The translations under genes were made by a program, and so were the position numbers. Below, piece after piece: positions 1 to 7,701 of a DNA stretch of 64,000 nucleotides (the stretch's first letter is position 1; each line of letters starts with the position of its first letter). Under the pieces are notes generated by a model. That model ran no database searches and was not told the DNA's origin. It saw nothing but the letters and a program-made list of their open reading frames with translations. The stretch spans positions 1 to 64,000 of the forward strand of contig JAHDKT010000008.1 in assembly GCA_018436725.1 (NCBI GenBank). Direction: 5' to 3'. This stretch comes from Synergistaceae bacterium. Its GTDB lineage: Bacteria; Synergistota; Synergistia; Synergistales; Aminobacteriaceae.

Positions 1-249
1 ACCCCGCAGCAGATCCGCTTCGTCGAGACGATCATCGACCAGCTCACGGCGCACGGCGTGATGGAACCGTCAGCCCTCTACGAGCCGCCGTTCACCCGCA
101 TCGACTCGGGCGGTCCCGACGCCCTCTTCGACGGCAGGGAGAACGTCGTCGCCGGCATCTTCGAGACGCTGGACGCGATGAACTCCGGCCTGTACGACGA
201 GCGCACAAGCCTCCGCGTCGCGAGGGGAAAGAGCGGGGGAACGGAATGA
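1..249 (+). CDS. hsdR: Type I restriction enzyme R subunit, C-terminal end (partial)
   Basis: The reading frame is open from the first base of the window and ends at a TGA at 247-249, so only about 82 C-terminal residues are present. The residues resemble the conserved tail of EcoKI/EcoEI-type HsdR subunits: a helix with QQIRFVETIIDQL, then MEPSALYEPPF, then a DALFDG and FETL region. HsdR is the ATP-dependent translocase and nuclease subunit of a type I restriction-modification complex; the motor and nuclease domains, and any hsdM/hsdS, would lie upstream of this window. About 1.3 kb downstream a diverged copy of the last ~38 codons is present (1531-1662). The call rests on recognition of the C-terminal region only. 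Confidence 0.75.
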   Translation, partial: TPQQIRFVETIIDQLTAHGVMEPSALYEPPFTRIDSGGPDALFDGRENVVAGIFETLDAMNSGLYDERTSLRVARGKSGGTE

Positions 250-310
250 TGAATCGGGAGAGAGTACAACCTGTTAATGGCTGGCGTTTGCGGTTTGAAA
301 AAGAGAGACT

Positions 311-1048
311 TCAGGAATGATCCCCCTCTGAAAGAGCCTTTTTCCGGTGCTGCACGGCATCTAAAAACTCAACAACCATACGGGCGATTCCCGGGTTAAA
401 CAGGTCGGAGTGCTGTTGTTCTATCTTGGTGAAGATTTCGCTGAGAAGAGTGTTGTCGTCGGCAAGAGCGTCTCTTTTCGATGTTTCTGTCAGCAGGCGT
501 TCCAGGAACGGGATAAACTGACCGGTATCCTTTGCGTGTTCCAGTATACGCGAGAGATCGATGATATCCTTCGGTTCTCCTCTGCTCAGAAAGGCGGAGA
601 ATTTCCCGGTTACAAGATTGCCGAAATCGTCCACTCGTATAGGAACTCCGTCGAGAGCGACCTGTTCACGGCGCAGATCCTCGACAAACATGTCCTGAAC
701 AAGGTCCACTTTGGTCATTACGCCATTTTTTTGAAAGACTCCGGACGCGAATCCTTCGCTGATTGAAATCGTTGTTTCCAGGGCGTAGCCTCTTCTGGGA
801 AGACGCCTGATGAGCATCCCCCACGCAACGGGGATTGAAATCTCATCAACCGTGAACAGGTCAAGATCCTGGCTTTGGCGATGGCCGAAATACATTACTG
901 AGAGGCAGGTACCGCCTCCGAGGAAGAAGCTTTCACTGAAAAGCGGTATCTTGAATATCTCGACTAAGAGAGCCCGCTGCTCCGGGGCTTCCCAGCCCGC
1001 GCTCTTTTCAGCTGGAATGATTCCGGCAGGTCGGAGATTTTCTTCCAT
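311..1048 (-). CDS. AbiEii/AbiGii-family nucleotidyltransferase toxin
   Basis: A 245-residue protein with the DUF1814/AbiEii signature: FFLGGGTCLS near residues 41-50 followed by SQDLDLF near 59-65, the GG/GS plus DxD core of a nucleotidyltransferase fold. A further acidic motif, TKVDLVQD, may supply the third metal-binding acid. Known AbiEii toxins inactivate tRNAs by adding nucleotides and act in abortive infection; the substrate here is unknown. The ATG at 1048 is preceded by GGAGAG at good spacing on the minus strand. It overlaps the upstream partner gene by 85 bases, so the pair is probably co-translated. The module sits between two copies of the hsdR 3' end, which suggests it is an inserted cassette beside a restriction locus. 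Confidence 0.85.
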   Translation of the reverse strand: MEENLRPAGIIPAEKSAGWEAPEQRALLVEIFKIPLFSESFFLGGGTCLSVMYFGHRQSQDLDLFTVDEISIPVAWGMLIRRLPRRGYALETTISISEGFASGVFQKNGVMTKVDLVQDMFVEDLRREQVALDGVPIRVDDFGNLVTGKFSAFLSRGEPKDIIDLSRILEHAKDTGQFIPFLERLLTETSKRDALADDNTLLSEIFTKIEQQHSDLFNPGIARMVVEFLDAVQHRKKALSEGDHS

Positions 1049-1347
1049 AGGCTCTCCATCCTTTCATCCATGCAGTAAATGCTTTCCTGCTCAAGAAACT
1101 CCCTGATCTCGTCCGGTGTCAGAAAAAGCAGCGCGTCGCTGGCGCTGCCTCGCTCGATCATTCTGCGGACGAATGCCTTGAAGCGGAGCCGGTCCGATGG
1201 AACCGGAGAAGAACGCAGTCTGTCGATAAGACGTTTCAGCTCCGATGGGGAGGCGTTTCTGATCTCCTTGTCGTCCCAGAAAATTTTTGGGTAGCGGAAA
1301 AAAGGTATAACATCGAACGAAGAGTTTTCCGGCGAAACCTTTTCCAT
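964..1347 (-). CDS. Putative antitoxin partner of the AbiEii-type toxin
   Basis: A 127-residue, charged, mostly helical protein with no signal peptide or membrane segment. It lies directly upstream of and overlaps the AbiEii-like toxin, the position of the cognate antitoxin in such modules. The ATG at 1347 has a strong AGGAGG SD about 7 bases upstream, and a TATACT-type -10 box lies on the minus strand near 1390-1395. I do not recognise the AbiEi winged-helix fold in it, so it may be one of the diverse small partners of solo AbiEii proteins. The C-terminal 28 codons overlap the toxin start. Antitoxin function is inferred from position alone. Confidence 0.6.
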   Translation of the reverse strand: MEKVSPENSSFDVIPFFRYPKIFWDDKEIRNASPSELKRLIDRLRSSPVPSDRLRFKAFVRRMIERGSASDALLFLTPDEIREFLEQESIYCMDERMESLWKKISDLPESFQLKRARAGKPRSSGLS

Positions 1348-1457
1348 CGTCTCAACCTCCTTTTCGATGCTCGGGAACTCTATGATTCGAGTATATCATG
1401 TCGAAGACTGTTCAAAAACATTGCCGAGAGGCGGCATCCAGGTTGTGCGATAGTCTC

Positions 1458-1485
1458 TTGAATCCGGTGGTCTTGCTTCTATAAT
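1458..1485 (+). promoter_or_regulatory. Possible sigma-70 promoter
   Basis: TTGAAT at 1458-1463 and TATAAT at 1480-1485 are separated by 16 bases. It points toward the hsdR fragment and the small reading frame at 1687. Whether anything useful is transcribed from it is unknown. Confidence 0.45.
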
Positions 1486-1530
1486 AAAGCCATGTCGGAG
1501 TGGAGCGAACGAGATTGTTCGGCATTATGA

Positions 1531-1662
1531 GCCGATGCAGGCGACCCCGACGCCCTCTTCGACGGCAGAGAGAACGTCGTCGCCGGCATCTTCGAGATAC
1601 TCGACGCGATGAACTCCGGCCTGTACGAAGAGTGCACAAGCTTCCGCGTCGCGAGGAAATAA
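1531..1662 (+). pseudogene. Remnant copy of the hsdR 3' end
   Basis: Bases 1543-1656 match 112-225 of the hsdR tail without gaps; I count 9 differences in 114 bases, about 92% identity. The copy stays in frame (DPDALFDGRENVV...) and closes with a TAA at 1660-1662, but it has no upstream coding region because a TGA lies in frame at 1528-1530. It therefore cannot encode a restriction subunit. The AbiEii-type module lies between the two copies. The simplest reading is a duplication made when the module was inserted, or recombination between two hsdR alleles; this is inference. Confidence 0.8.
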
Positions 1663-1686
1663 TTCGGTAAAAGGGGGAGGAGCGCT

Positions 1687-1809
1687 ATGAACGGTTGGTC
1701 CGCGAGAGGAAGCCCGAAAAGGTTCCGGCTTGTCGGACGCCGGTTTCGACGGAGGAAAGTACACAAAGCATCGGAGAAGATTCGATATATGCTTGGTCAC
1801 CGAATCTAA
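1687..1809 (+). CDS. Small very basic reading frame, doubtful
   Basis: A 40-codon frame begins at ATG 1687 behind a good SD (GGGGGAGGAGCG) and ends at TAA 1807-1809. The peptide is rich in Arg and Lys, with a central RRFRRRK run, and has no recognisable domain. It lies just after the hsdR remnant and may be cassette debris. The SD is the only positive evidence; a chance frame is quite possible. Confidence 0.3.
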   Translation: MNGWSARGSPKRFRLVGRRFRRRKVHKASEKIRYMLGHRI

Positions 1810-1842
1810 AAATGTACATACAAATTAAAGGAGTGAATCCTG

Positions 1843-2853
1843 ATGCCCAGACGGTTTCCTTTTATTCTTGCTGCGTTGATTTCTCTCGTCCTGGTACCAT
1901 TTTTTCCAGGAATTTCCTGTGCGGAACCGGGGTATTCTTTCGACCCGGCTCGGGCTCCTTCCTCCCCTGACTATTCCTTGCCGACAAGCTGGGCTGTTCT
2001 GCCAGTAGAGCCTCTTTCCTATCCGGTGGATATCTTTTTTGCTCACCCTACGACGTATAAAGGCGATGAAAATTGGAACCAGTCCCTTGAGGGCGAGAGC
2101 GCCGATCCAAAGGTTCGAGGGGTTATGGAGAGTCAGGCGGGGGTTTTTTCAACATCCGCTTGTCTCTACGCCCCGTACTACCGTCAGGCTAATCTGGCTG
2201 TGCTGCATACTCCCGAAGAGAGTCCGGCCAGAAAGTCGCTCGACGTGGCCTACTCGGACGTGGAGGCAGCCTTCGACGCCTACATGACTTATTGGAACAA
2301 GGGGAGGCCCTTTATCCTGGCAGGTCACAGCCAAGGATCGGAACACCTGCTGCACCTCATGGAACGGCGCTTCGGCGATGCTGAATTGAGGAAGAAGCTG
2401 GTTGCGGCCTATATCGTCGGCTGGTCGGTCACGAAAGACGATCTTGCCCGGTATCCTTTTCTAGAGATAGCCGAGAGACCGGATCAGACGGGGGGCATCG
2501 TCAGCTATAACACACAGGGGCCCAATCCGGGGTACAGCATCGTCCGGGAAGGGGCCGTGGGCGTCAATCCGCTCACCATGACCATCACCGGAGAGGTTGC
2601 GGATGCGGATCGGAACTTGGGAGCGGTCTTTTTTACCGACAAAGGAGTCCTGGAGATCCCCCGCTATACAGGAGGGCAGACCGTCGGTGGGGCTTTCGTC
2701 ATCCCGACGCCTTCCAACATCGACGACCTTGACGCCGTTCAAATCCGGGAGTTCTACCACCCTTACGACTACACTTTCTTCTACAGGAATCTTCAGCAAA
2801 ACGCCGAGCTTCGGACGCGTACATACCTGGAGTCGCATGGCAAAAAATACTGA
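1843..2853 (+). CDS. DUF3089 family secreted alpha/beta-hydrolase-like protein
   Basis: 336 residues. An N-terminal signal peptide covers about residues 1-27, with a hydrophobic core and a likely signal peptidase I site after SCA. The mature part shows the DUF3089 hallmarks: VDIFFAHPTTY near residues 61-71 and a GHSQGS nucleophile elbow, so a serine hydrolase is likely. The substrate is unknown. The ATG at 1843 follows AAAGGAG at suitable spacing. It stands alone and is followed by a stem-loop at 2866-2907. The protein probably acts in the periplasm or at the cell surface. Confidence 0.85.
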   Translation: MPRRFPFILAALISLVLVPFFPGISCAEPGYSFDPARAPSSPDYSLPTSWAVLPVEPLSYPVDIFFAHPTTYKGDENWNQSLEGESADPKVRGVMESQAGVFSTSACLYAPYYRQANLAVLHTPEESPARKSLDVAYSDVEAAFDAYMTYWNKGRPFILAGHSQGSEHLLHLMERRFGDAELRKKLVAAYIVGWSVTKDDLARYPFLEIAERPDQTGGIVSYNTQGPNPGYSIVREGAVGVNPLTMTITGEVADADRNLGAVFFTDKGVLEIPRYTGGQTVGGAFVIPTPSNIDDLDAVQIREFYHPYDYTFFYRNLQQNAELRTRTYLESHGKKY

Positions 2854-2865
2854 CGATCCTCAAGA

Positions 2866-2907
2866 GGTCCGGGAGGTGAACTCTTTTTTCTCGTTTACTC
2901 CCGGACC
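2866..2907 (+). terminator. Stem-loop after the DUF3089 gene
   Basis: A perfect 10-base stem (GGTCCGGGAG with CTCCCGGACC) encloses a 22-base T-rich loop just after the stop codon. No long T tract follows, so it may be a weak terminator or a 3' protecting hairpin. From 2908 to 3098 I see no gene. Confidence 0.5.
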
Positions 2908-3098
2908 GCTTCCCTTTCGAAAAAACTTTGTACCGAAATTTTTAAGAAGGCGCTTCGCCGGTGGAAGGATGTGCGGCGATACAGGGGTTGTGGGAGAGCG
3001 CCAGAAAAGGATAGCCCGTCAGTCGAGGCGTTTGCCTGCGGCTCCCTTCCTCATGGGAATTCTCTTGAATGCCTTCCCGCAACGGAACAGCTCTTCTT

Positions 3099-3860
3099 CT
3101 ATTTCAGTCGGATGTTGACTTTCAGGCTGATCGGGCCGAAGCACTTGGTTCCCCCGGCTTCGCTGACGATGCGAAGCAGCCGGTCGGCGTCAAGAAAACG
3201 GCGTCCGGAAAGCAGCGTCACGCCACGTTTTTTGAACACGTCGGGCAGCAGAGGCGCCGAAGGGCCGATGACGCATATCTCCCGCGCGCCGGCCACCATC
3301 GAGAGCACGCTCTCGAACGTGTTGTTGAGAAGCGTCGTTGCGGAAAGAAGCGCGACGTCGCAGCGCGGGAGCATGTCCTTTTCAAGAGAGGTGTCGGCGA
3401 TTCCTTCCCAGTCGCTTTTCCCTTCGTCGAAGACGATGCATTCTTTCGCGTGTTTTTGAATCCTGTTGAAAATGGGCGTAATATCGCCGACCATTCCCAC
3501 CCGGTCGTTCGAAGTGATATCGAGCAGCTGGACAAGATCGTCGTTGGAAGAGTCTTCTTCGTATCCGTCCTGCTGGATAAGCGCGTTGAGGGCCGCCAGT
3601 CCGACGGATGTCTCCGCGATGTTCGGAGAACGCAGGAGGGGAATAACCCGGTCGGCAGGGCTTCCCGCGATGGAACCGGCGTTCGCCATCAGGCAGCAGG
3701 CCGCATTATCGAGGCGATGCCGGAGCATGCACGCGACTCCGGCCTGGGCGGTATCAAGCTTCACTGCGGTATAGCCCAGTCCGACCCGGACGTCTTCCAC
3801 TCGCTCTCCCTTGAAATGGGAGAGTCCGTACTCGATAAGCTCTTCGATGATTGTATTCAC
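3099..3860 (-). CDS. DUF4213/DUF364 putative heavy-metal chelation protein
   Basis: 253 residues when started at GTG 3860-3858, which follows GAGGAGGG at 8-base spacing; longer in-frame extensions lack an SD. The N-terminal part matches DUF4213 and the second half DUF364, with a characteristic VGMVGDITPIF, an LLSATTLLNNTFE segment and an IGPSAPLLPDVF loop. Proteins of this family in anaerobes are thought to bind metals or metal-containing ligands, but no enzymatic function is established. A Fur-box-like element (4059-4073) lies in the divergent region upstream, which would fit metal control. Cytoplasmic; no neighbouring partner on the same strand. Confidence 0.8.
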   Translation of the reverse strand: MNTIIEELIEYGLSHFKGERVEDVRVGLGYTAVKLDTAQAGVACMLRHRLDNAACCLMANAGSIAGSPADRVIPLLRSPNIAETSVGLAALNALIQQDGYEEDSSNDDLVQLLDITSNDRVGMVGDITPIFNRIQKHAKECIVFDEGKSDWEGIADTSLEKDMLPRCDVALLSATTLLNNTFESVLSMVAGAREICVIGPSAPLLPDVFKKRGVTLLSGRRFLDADRLLRIVSEAGGTKCFGPISLKVNIRLK

Positions 3861-4058
3861 AGCGATTTTCCCTCCTCGACAAGATGACCGGGCGTCTCCG
3901 AAAGCGTACAATGGTGTGCGTTCCGGTTTTCGACAGGGGAAGGCGTTCTTTCCCCGTAGACGAACCATAAATACAATACCTGTTTCCCGAAAAACTGCGC
4001 ACGGAAAACAGAGCTTTTTTCCTTCGACATGATGACACAAAAGAGCCGAGCACGCAAC

Positions 4059-4073
4059 TGATAATCAATATCA
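4059..4073. promoter_or_regulatory. Fur-box-like palindrome
   Basis: TGATAATCAATATCA matches the 7-1-7 Fur consensus (TGATAAT-N-ATTATCA) at all but one position. It lies in the 254-base divergent region between the DUF364 gene (start 3860) and the EamA exporter (start 4115), closer to the latter. No other element was recognised in this gap. Control by a Fur-family repressor is inferred; no fur gene is in the window. Confidence 0.55.
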
Positions 4074-4114
4074 TAAAAAGGTTTTCCGCCTCTGGAAGGA
4101 GAAGTGTTTGTACG

Positions 4115-5029
4115 ATGAACGTGCATTACGTGAAATTCATCTCGGCGTGCCTGCTGTTCGGCTCGAACGGAATCGTGGCAAGCTATATTTTGATGAGCAG
4201 TTATGAGATCGTTTTTCTGCGAACGTTGATCGGCAGTCTGTTCCTTCTCGCCGTTTTCTTGCTGACAGGGGGGAAGTTCTCCGGGCTGCGGAATGGACGG
4301 CACCTCGCGTTCCTGGTTCTGTCGGGGGGCGCCATGGGCGCGAGCTGGATTTTTCTGTTCGAGGCGTACCAGCAAATCGGCGTCGGGATGGCGACGCTGG
4401 CCTACTACTGCGGGCCGGTCATCGTGATGGCGCTCTCGCCGCTGCTGTTCAAGGAAAAGATGACTCCCGCGAGACTCTGCGGCTTCGTCGCCGTTCTTCT
4501 GGGGATGTTCCTTGTCAACCGGGACGCGTTGATGCTGGACGGGCTTTCATTGGGACTGCTGTGCGGCGCGCTCTCGGCGGTCATGTTCGCGCTCATGGTG
4601 ATTCTCAACAAGATGGCCGCGAGCATCACGGGGTTCGAGAACGCCGTCTGGCAGCTTGCGACGAGCTTCGTCACGGTGGCGATCTATACAGTGCTCAAGC
4701 AGGGGTTTGCGATCGACATTCCCACCGGGAGTTTCGCGCCCGTTCTTCTGTTGGGGTTCGTGAACACGGGCGTCGGATGCTATCTGTACTTTTCGTCGAT
4801 GCAGCGGCTTCCGGCGCAATCGGTCGCGATCTGCGGCTATCTTGATCCGCTCTCGGCGCTGGTCTTTTCGGCGGTTTTCCTGGCCGAACGCCTGTCTCCG
4901 GAGCAGATGACCGGAGCGGCGCTGATTCTGGGAGGGGCGGCGTTCGGTGAGTATTTCGGAAGGAAGCGCCTTCCACGCGTCGTTGCGGAGGGGAACATGG
5001 AGAAAAGAGCAACAGAAAACACGAATTGA
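4115..5029 (+). CDS. EamA/DMT family transporter
   Basis: 304 residues, almost entirely hydrophobic, consistent with ten transmembrane helices in two repeated EamA halves of five. The first half starts FISACLLFGSNGIVASYIL. The second begins near residue 148 (LCGALSAVMFALMVILNKM) and ends with PLSALVFSAVFLAERLSPEQ, the usual helix-8/9 motif. Family members export metabolites or amino acids across the inner membrane; the substrate cannot be told from sequence. The ATG follows GGAAGGAG. The M20 amidohydrolase starts 17 bases downstream, so the two probably form an operon, possibly linking hydrolysis of an N-acyl compound with export of a product. Confidence 0.85.
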   Translation: MNVHYVKFISACLLFGSNGIVASYILMSSYEIVFLRTLIGSLFLLAVFLLTGGKFSGLRNGRHLAFLVLSGGAMGASWIFLFEAYQQIGVGMATLAYYCGPVIVMALSPLLFKEKMTPARLCGFVAVLLGMFLVNRDALMLDGLSLGLLCGALSAVMFALMVILNKMAASITGFENAVWQLATSFVTVAIYTVLKQGFAIDIPTGSFAPVLLLGFVNTGVGCYLYFSSMQRLPAQSVAICGYLDPLSALVFSAVFLAERLSPEQMTGAALILGGAAFGEYFGRKRLPRVVAEGNMEKRATENTN

Positions 5030-5046
5030 AAACGGGAGGAATTCGT

Positions 5047-6228
5047 ATGACTAGTCTTGAAAGCGCAGTGGAGGCGATCCGGGAGGAACTGGTGGCGCTT
5101 CGCCGCGACCTGCACCGGCATCCCGAGCCGGGATTCGAAGAGTACTACACGTCCGAAAAAGTAGCGGATTACTTGAAAGAGTGCGGGTACGAGGTTACCG
5201 CCGGTATAGGCGGTACCGGAGTGATCGGCGTGCTGTACGGCGCTCAGGCAGGCCCGACGTTTGCGCTCAGGGCGTGTCTGGACGCGCTTGATATTCCCGA
5301 GGAAACGGGCGTCGACTACGCTTCCGAGATCCCCGGGCGTATGCATGCGTGCGGGCACGACGGCAATATGACGGTCGTTTTGGGCGCGGCCAAAATTCTT
5401 GCGCGCTATCAACACGTCCTGAACGGGAATATCAAGGCGATCTTTCAGCCCTCTGAGGAGAATACCGGCGGCGCGGCAAAGATCGTGGAGGCCGGCGGTT
5501 TGAAGAATCCGGATGTGGATGTGATCATCACCCCGCATATCTGGCATGACGTTCCTCAAGGAAAATTGGGATTGCGTCCGGGGCCCGTGATGGCGAGCAG
5601 CGACCTCTTCACGCTGAAAGTGGATGGAATCGCCGGGCATGGGGCATGGCCGCACATGGCGGTCGATCCGCTGCCCGCGGCGGCGGAGGTGATCCTTGCT
5701 CTTCAAAGAATCGTCAGCCGAGAAATAGACCCGATGATTCCCGCCTGTGTTTCGATCGGAAAAATGGAATACGGCACGGCGGCGAATGTCGTCTCCAAGT
5801 CCGTTACGATGCACGGGACCGTGCGAACTTTCGATCGCGATGCGCGCGATTTTATGCACAAGAGGATCGGAGAGATCGCCGAGGGAGTTGCTCGATCCGC
5901 CCGGGCTTCCTGCTCGATGGAGTATGTCCGGGTGATGCCTCCACTGGTGAACGACCCGGCTTTCGTGGAGTTCGCGACGGACGTACTGGCGCGCGCTTTC
6001 GGCAACGAAGCGATCGTTGCGGACTATCCAGCCACTATGGGGTGCGAGGAGTTCTCCGTCTTTCTGGAGCATGTCCCGGGGCTCTTCCTGTTGTTGGGCA
6101 GCCGCGACCCGAAAGGGCCGGTCGTCGAGATTCACAATCCGAAATTCCTGTTCCCGGAGGAGTGTCTGCCGATAGGCGTACGGGCGTTGTGCGAGATTGC
6201 GCTGAGCTATTCGAAGACGGCGTATTGA
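5047..6228 (+). CDS. M20D family amidohydrolase (N-acyl amino acid hydrolase-like)
   Basis: 393 residues from ATG 5047, which has GGGAGGA directly upstream. The protein shows the M20D pattern: RRDLHRHPEPGFEE near residue 19-32, HACGHDG at about 100-106 (Cys and His metal ligands), FQPSEEN near 133-139 with the catalytic Glu pair, TPHIWH, and a C-terminal MGCEEFSVF. Such enzymes release amino acids from N-acyl or indole-type conjugates or from dipeptides, in the cytoplasm, with two divalent metals. The usual second Asp of the RADxDALP motif is Cys here (RACLDALD). Likely co-transcribed with the EamA transporter. Confidence 0.85.
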   Translation: MTSLESAVEAIREELVALRRDLHRHPEPGFEEYYTSEKVADYLKECGYEVTAGIGGTGVIGVLYGAQAGPTFALRACLDALDIPEETGVDYASEIPGRMHACGHDGNMTVVLGAAKILARYQHVLNGNIKAIFQPSEENTGGAAKIVEAGGLKNPDVDVIITPHIWHDVPQGKLGLRPGPVMASSDLFTLKVDGIAGHGAWPHMAVDPLPAAAEVILALQRIVSREIDPMIPACVSIGKMEYGTAANVVSKSVTMHGTVRTFDRDARDFMHKRIGEIAEGVARSARASCSMEYVRVMPPLVNDPAFVEFATDVLARAFGNEAIVADYPATMGCEEFSVFLEHVPGLFLLLGSRDPKGPVVEIHNPKFLFPEECLPIGVRALCEIALSYSKTAY

Positions 6229-6275
6229 GCCGTCGTTGTGTGTGCGTCCGGCGGAGTCCGCAGAAGGAGATGAGC

Positions 6276-6386
6276 ATGAACGACGGCGAGTTTTCACTTC
6301 CGATAGGCTACCGGGATGCCTTCTCGGTGCGGTGCTCGTTCAATAAGCGTGACGGGGTCTTGCCTCTTCACAGTGTTTGGCTATAA
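6276..6386 (+). pseudogene. Orphan duplicate of the acetyltransferase 5' end
   Basis: Begins with an ATG preceded by a proper SD (GAAGGAGATGAGC). Its first 25 bases are identical to 7704-7728, the start of the acetyltransferase gene, and similarity continues for about 69 bases (I count 14 differences) before it diverges and stops at TAA 6384-6386. Only ~23 codons are homologous. The DUF4143 ATPase gene lies between this fragment and the intact acetyltransferase. This fragment appears to keep the ancestral SD, whereas the intact gene now relies on the end of the ATPase gene. Confidence 0.75.
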
Positions 6387-6387
6387 T
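6360..6387 (+). promoter_or_regulatory. Sigma-70 promoter for the DUF4143 ATPase
   Basis: TTGCCT at 6360-6365 and a perfect TATAAT at 6382-6387, 16 bases apart, about 60 bases before the ATPase start. It lies immediately after the homologous part of the acetyltransferase fragment, so it came with, or was created by, the inserted segment. Confidence 0.65.
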
Positions 6388-6447
6388 AAAATCAGGTTTT
6401 AGCTTAGTCGGACGATCGGCTCCGCTACCGAAAACGAGGTGAAACCG

Positions 6448-7701
6448 ATGTATATCAAAAGAGCCGTCGAGGATACCGTCAGGAAGACGGCGGCCACATT
6501 TCCGGTGCTGCTTGTGACCGGTCCGCGCCAGGTCGGCAAGTCGACGCTTCTCGAGCGCCTGGCGGAGCCTGAACGAAGAATCGTCACGCTGGACGATCCC
6601 GACGTCCGGTATCTGGCCAGGAACGACCCTGCGCTTTTTTTGCAGCGATTTACGCCCCCTGTGCTGATCGACGAGATTCAGTACGCGCCGGAGCTGCTGC
6701 CCTATATCAAGATGGCTGTGGACCGTTCCGGGCGGAGCGGAGACTTCTGGCTTACCGGCTCTCAGTCCTTCGTGATGATGAAAAATGTCGGCGAAACTCT
6801 TGCCGGGCGCGTCGGGATCATCAGGCTTTCGGGGCTGTCGACCAGCGAGATTCGCGGCGTTCCCTCAAGACCCTTTACGACGGATCCCGAGAGCCTCATG
6901 AAGCGCGCCGGGGAAGTGGAACGCATCGGGCTGAACGAACTGTACGAGCGGATTTTCAAGGGCTCGATGCCGAAGCTGCATGCGGATGAGAGCGTGGATT
7001 GGGAGATCTACTACCGCTCCTACATCGACACGTATCTCAAGCGCGATATTAAGGACCTTACGCAGGTTGCGGACGAGATGGCCTTCTACAATTTTATGAC
7101 GGTCGTAGCCGCGAGAACGGCGAAGCCGGTCGTGTACGAAGAGATCGCAAGCGAAAGCGGAGTCTCCGCTCCGACTGCGAAAAAGTGGCTCTCCGTCCTG
7201 ATGTCGTCGGATATTGTGGCGATCGTGCAACCCTACTCCCATAACATTCTGAAGCGCGTGACCAAAATGCCCGTGCTCCATTTTCTTGATACCGGTCTCT
7301 GCGCTTACTTGTTGCGATGGGGCAATCCGGAGGCGCTTGAAAGAGGGGCGATGTCGGGGGCGTTTTTCGAGAGCTATGTTTTCTCCGAAGTCACCAAGAG
7401 CTATCTGAACGCCGGAAGAGAGCCCCCTCTGTTCTACTATCGGGATAAAGAAAAAAGAGAAATAGACCTGCTGATCTATGAAAACGGAACGCTCTCACCC
7501 GTCGAGATCAAGAAGTCGGCGTCTCCCGGAACGGAGGCTGTGAAACACTTCCGTGCGCTGGAGCCCCTCGCCCGAACCGAGAAGCCCGGAGAGTCCGCCG
7601 GAATGAAGGTTCGACTTGGAAACGGTGCAGTTGTCTGCATGGCGAACGATCTGCTCCCGATAGATTCTACTCACTGGTTCGTCCCGGCGTGGTTGATATG
7701 A
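6448..7701 (+). CDS. AAA_14 / DUF4143 ATP-binding protein
   Basis: 417 residues from ATG 6448 (GAGGTG just upstream; GTG 6439 is a less likely start). The N-terminal AAA_14 domain has Walker A GPRQVGKST near residues 26-34 and Walker B VLIDEIQ. The C-terminal DUF4143 domain carries a PD-(D/E)XK-like core: REIDLLIYENG followed by VEIKKS. This archaeal-type ATPase family is common on mobile or defence-related islands, but its function is unknown. It has its own promoter. Its TGA overlaps the first possible ATG of the acetyltransferase. It lies between two copies of that gene's 5' end and so looks like an insertion. Confidence 0.85.
   Translation: MYIKRAVEDTVRKTAATFPVLLVTGPRQVGKSTLLERLAEPERRIVTLDDPDVRYLARNDPALFLQRFTPPVLIDEIQYAPELLPYIKMAVDRSGRSGDFWLTGSQSFVMMKNVGETLAGRVGIIRLSGLSTSEIRGVPSRPFTTDPESLMKRAGEVERIGLNELYERIFKGSMPKLHADESVDWEIYYRSYIDTYLKRDIKDLTQVADEMAFYNFMTVVAARTAKPVVYEEIASESGVSAPTAKKWLSVLMSSDIVAIVQPYSHNILKRVTKMPVLHFLDTGLCAYLLRWGNPEALERGAMSGAFFESYVFSEVTKSYLNAGREPPLFYYRDKEKREIDLLIYENGTLSPVEIKKSASPGTEAVKHFRALEPLARTEKPGESAGMKVRLGNGAVVCMANDLLPIDSTHWFVPAWLI

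Noticed and set aside
4837..6297. 486-codon minus-strand frame opposite EamA end and M20 gene
   Set aside because: Antisense shadow; no recognisable motif.
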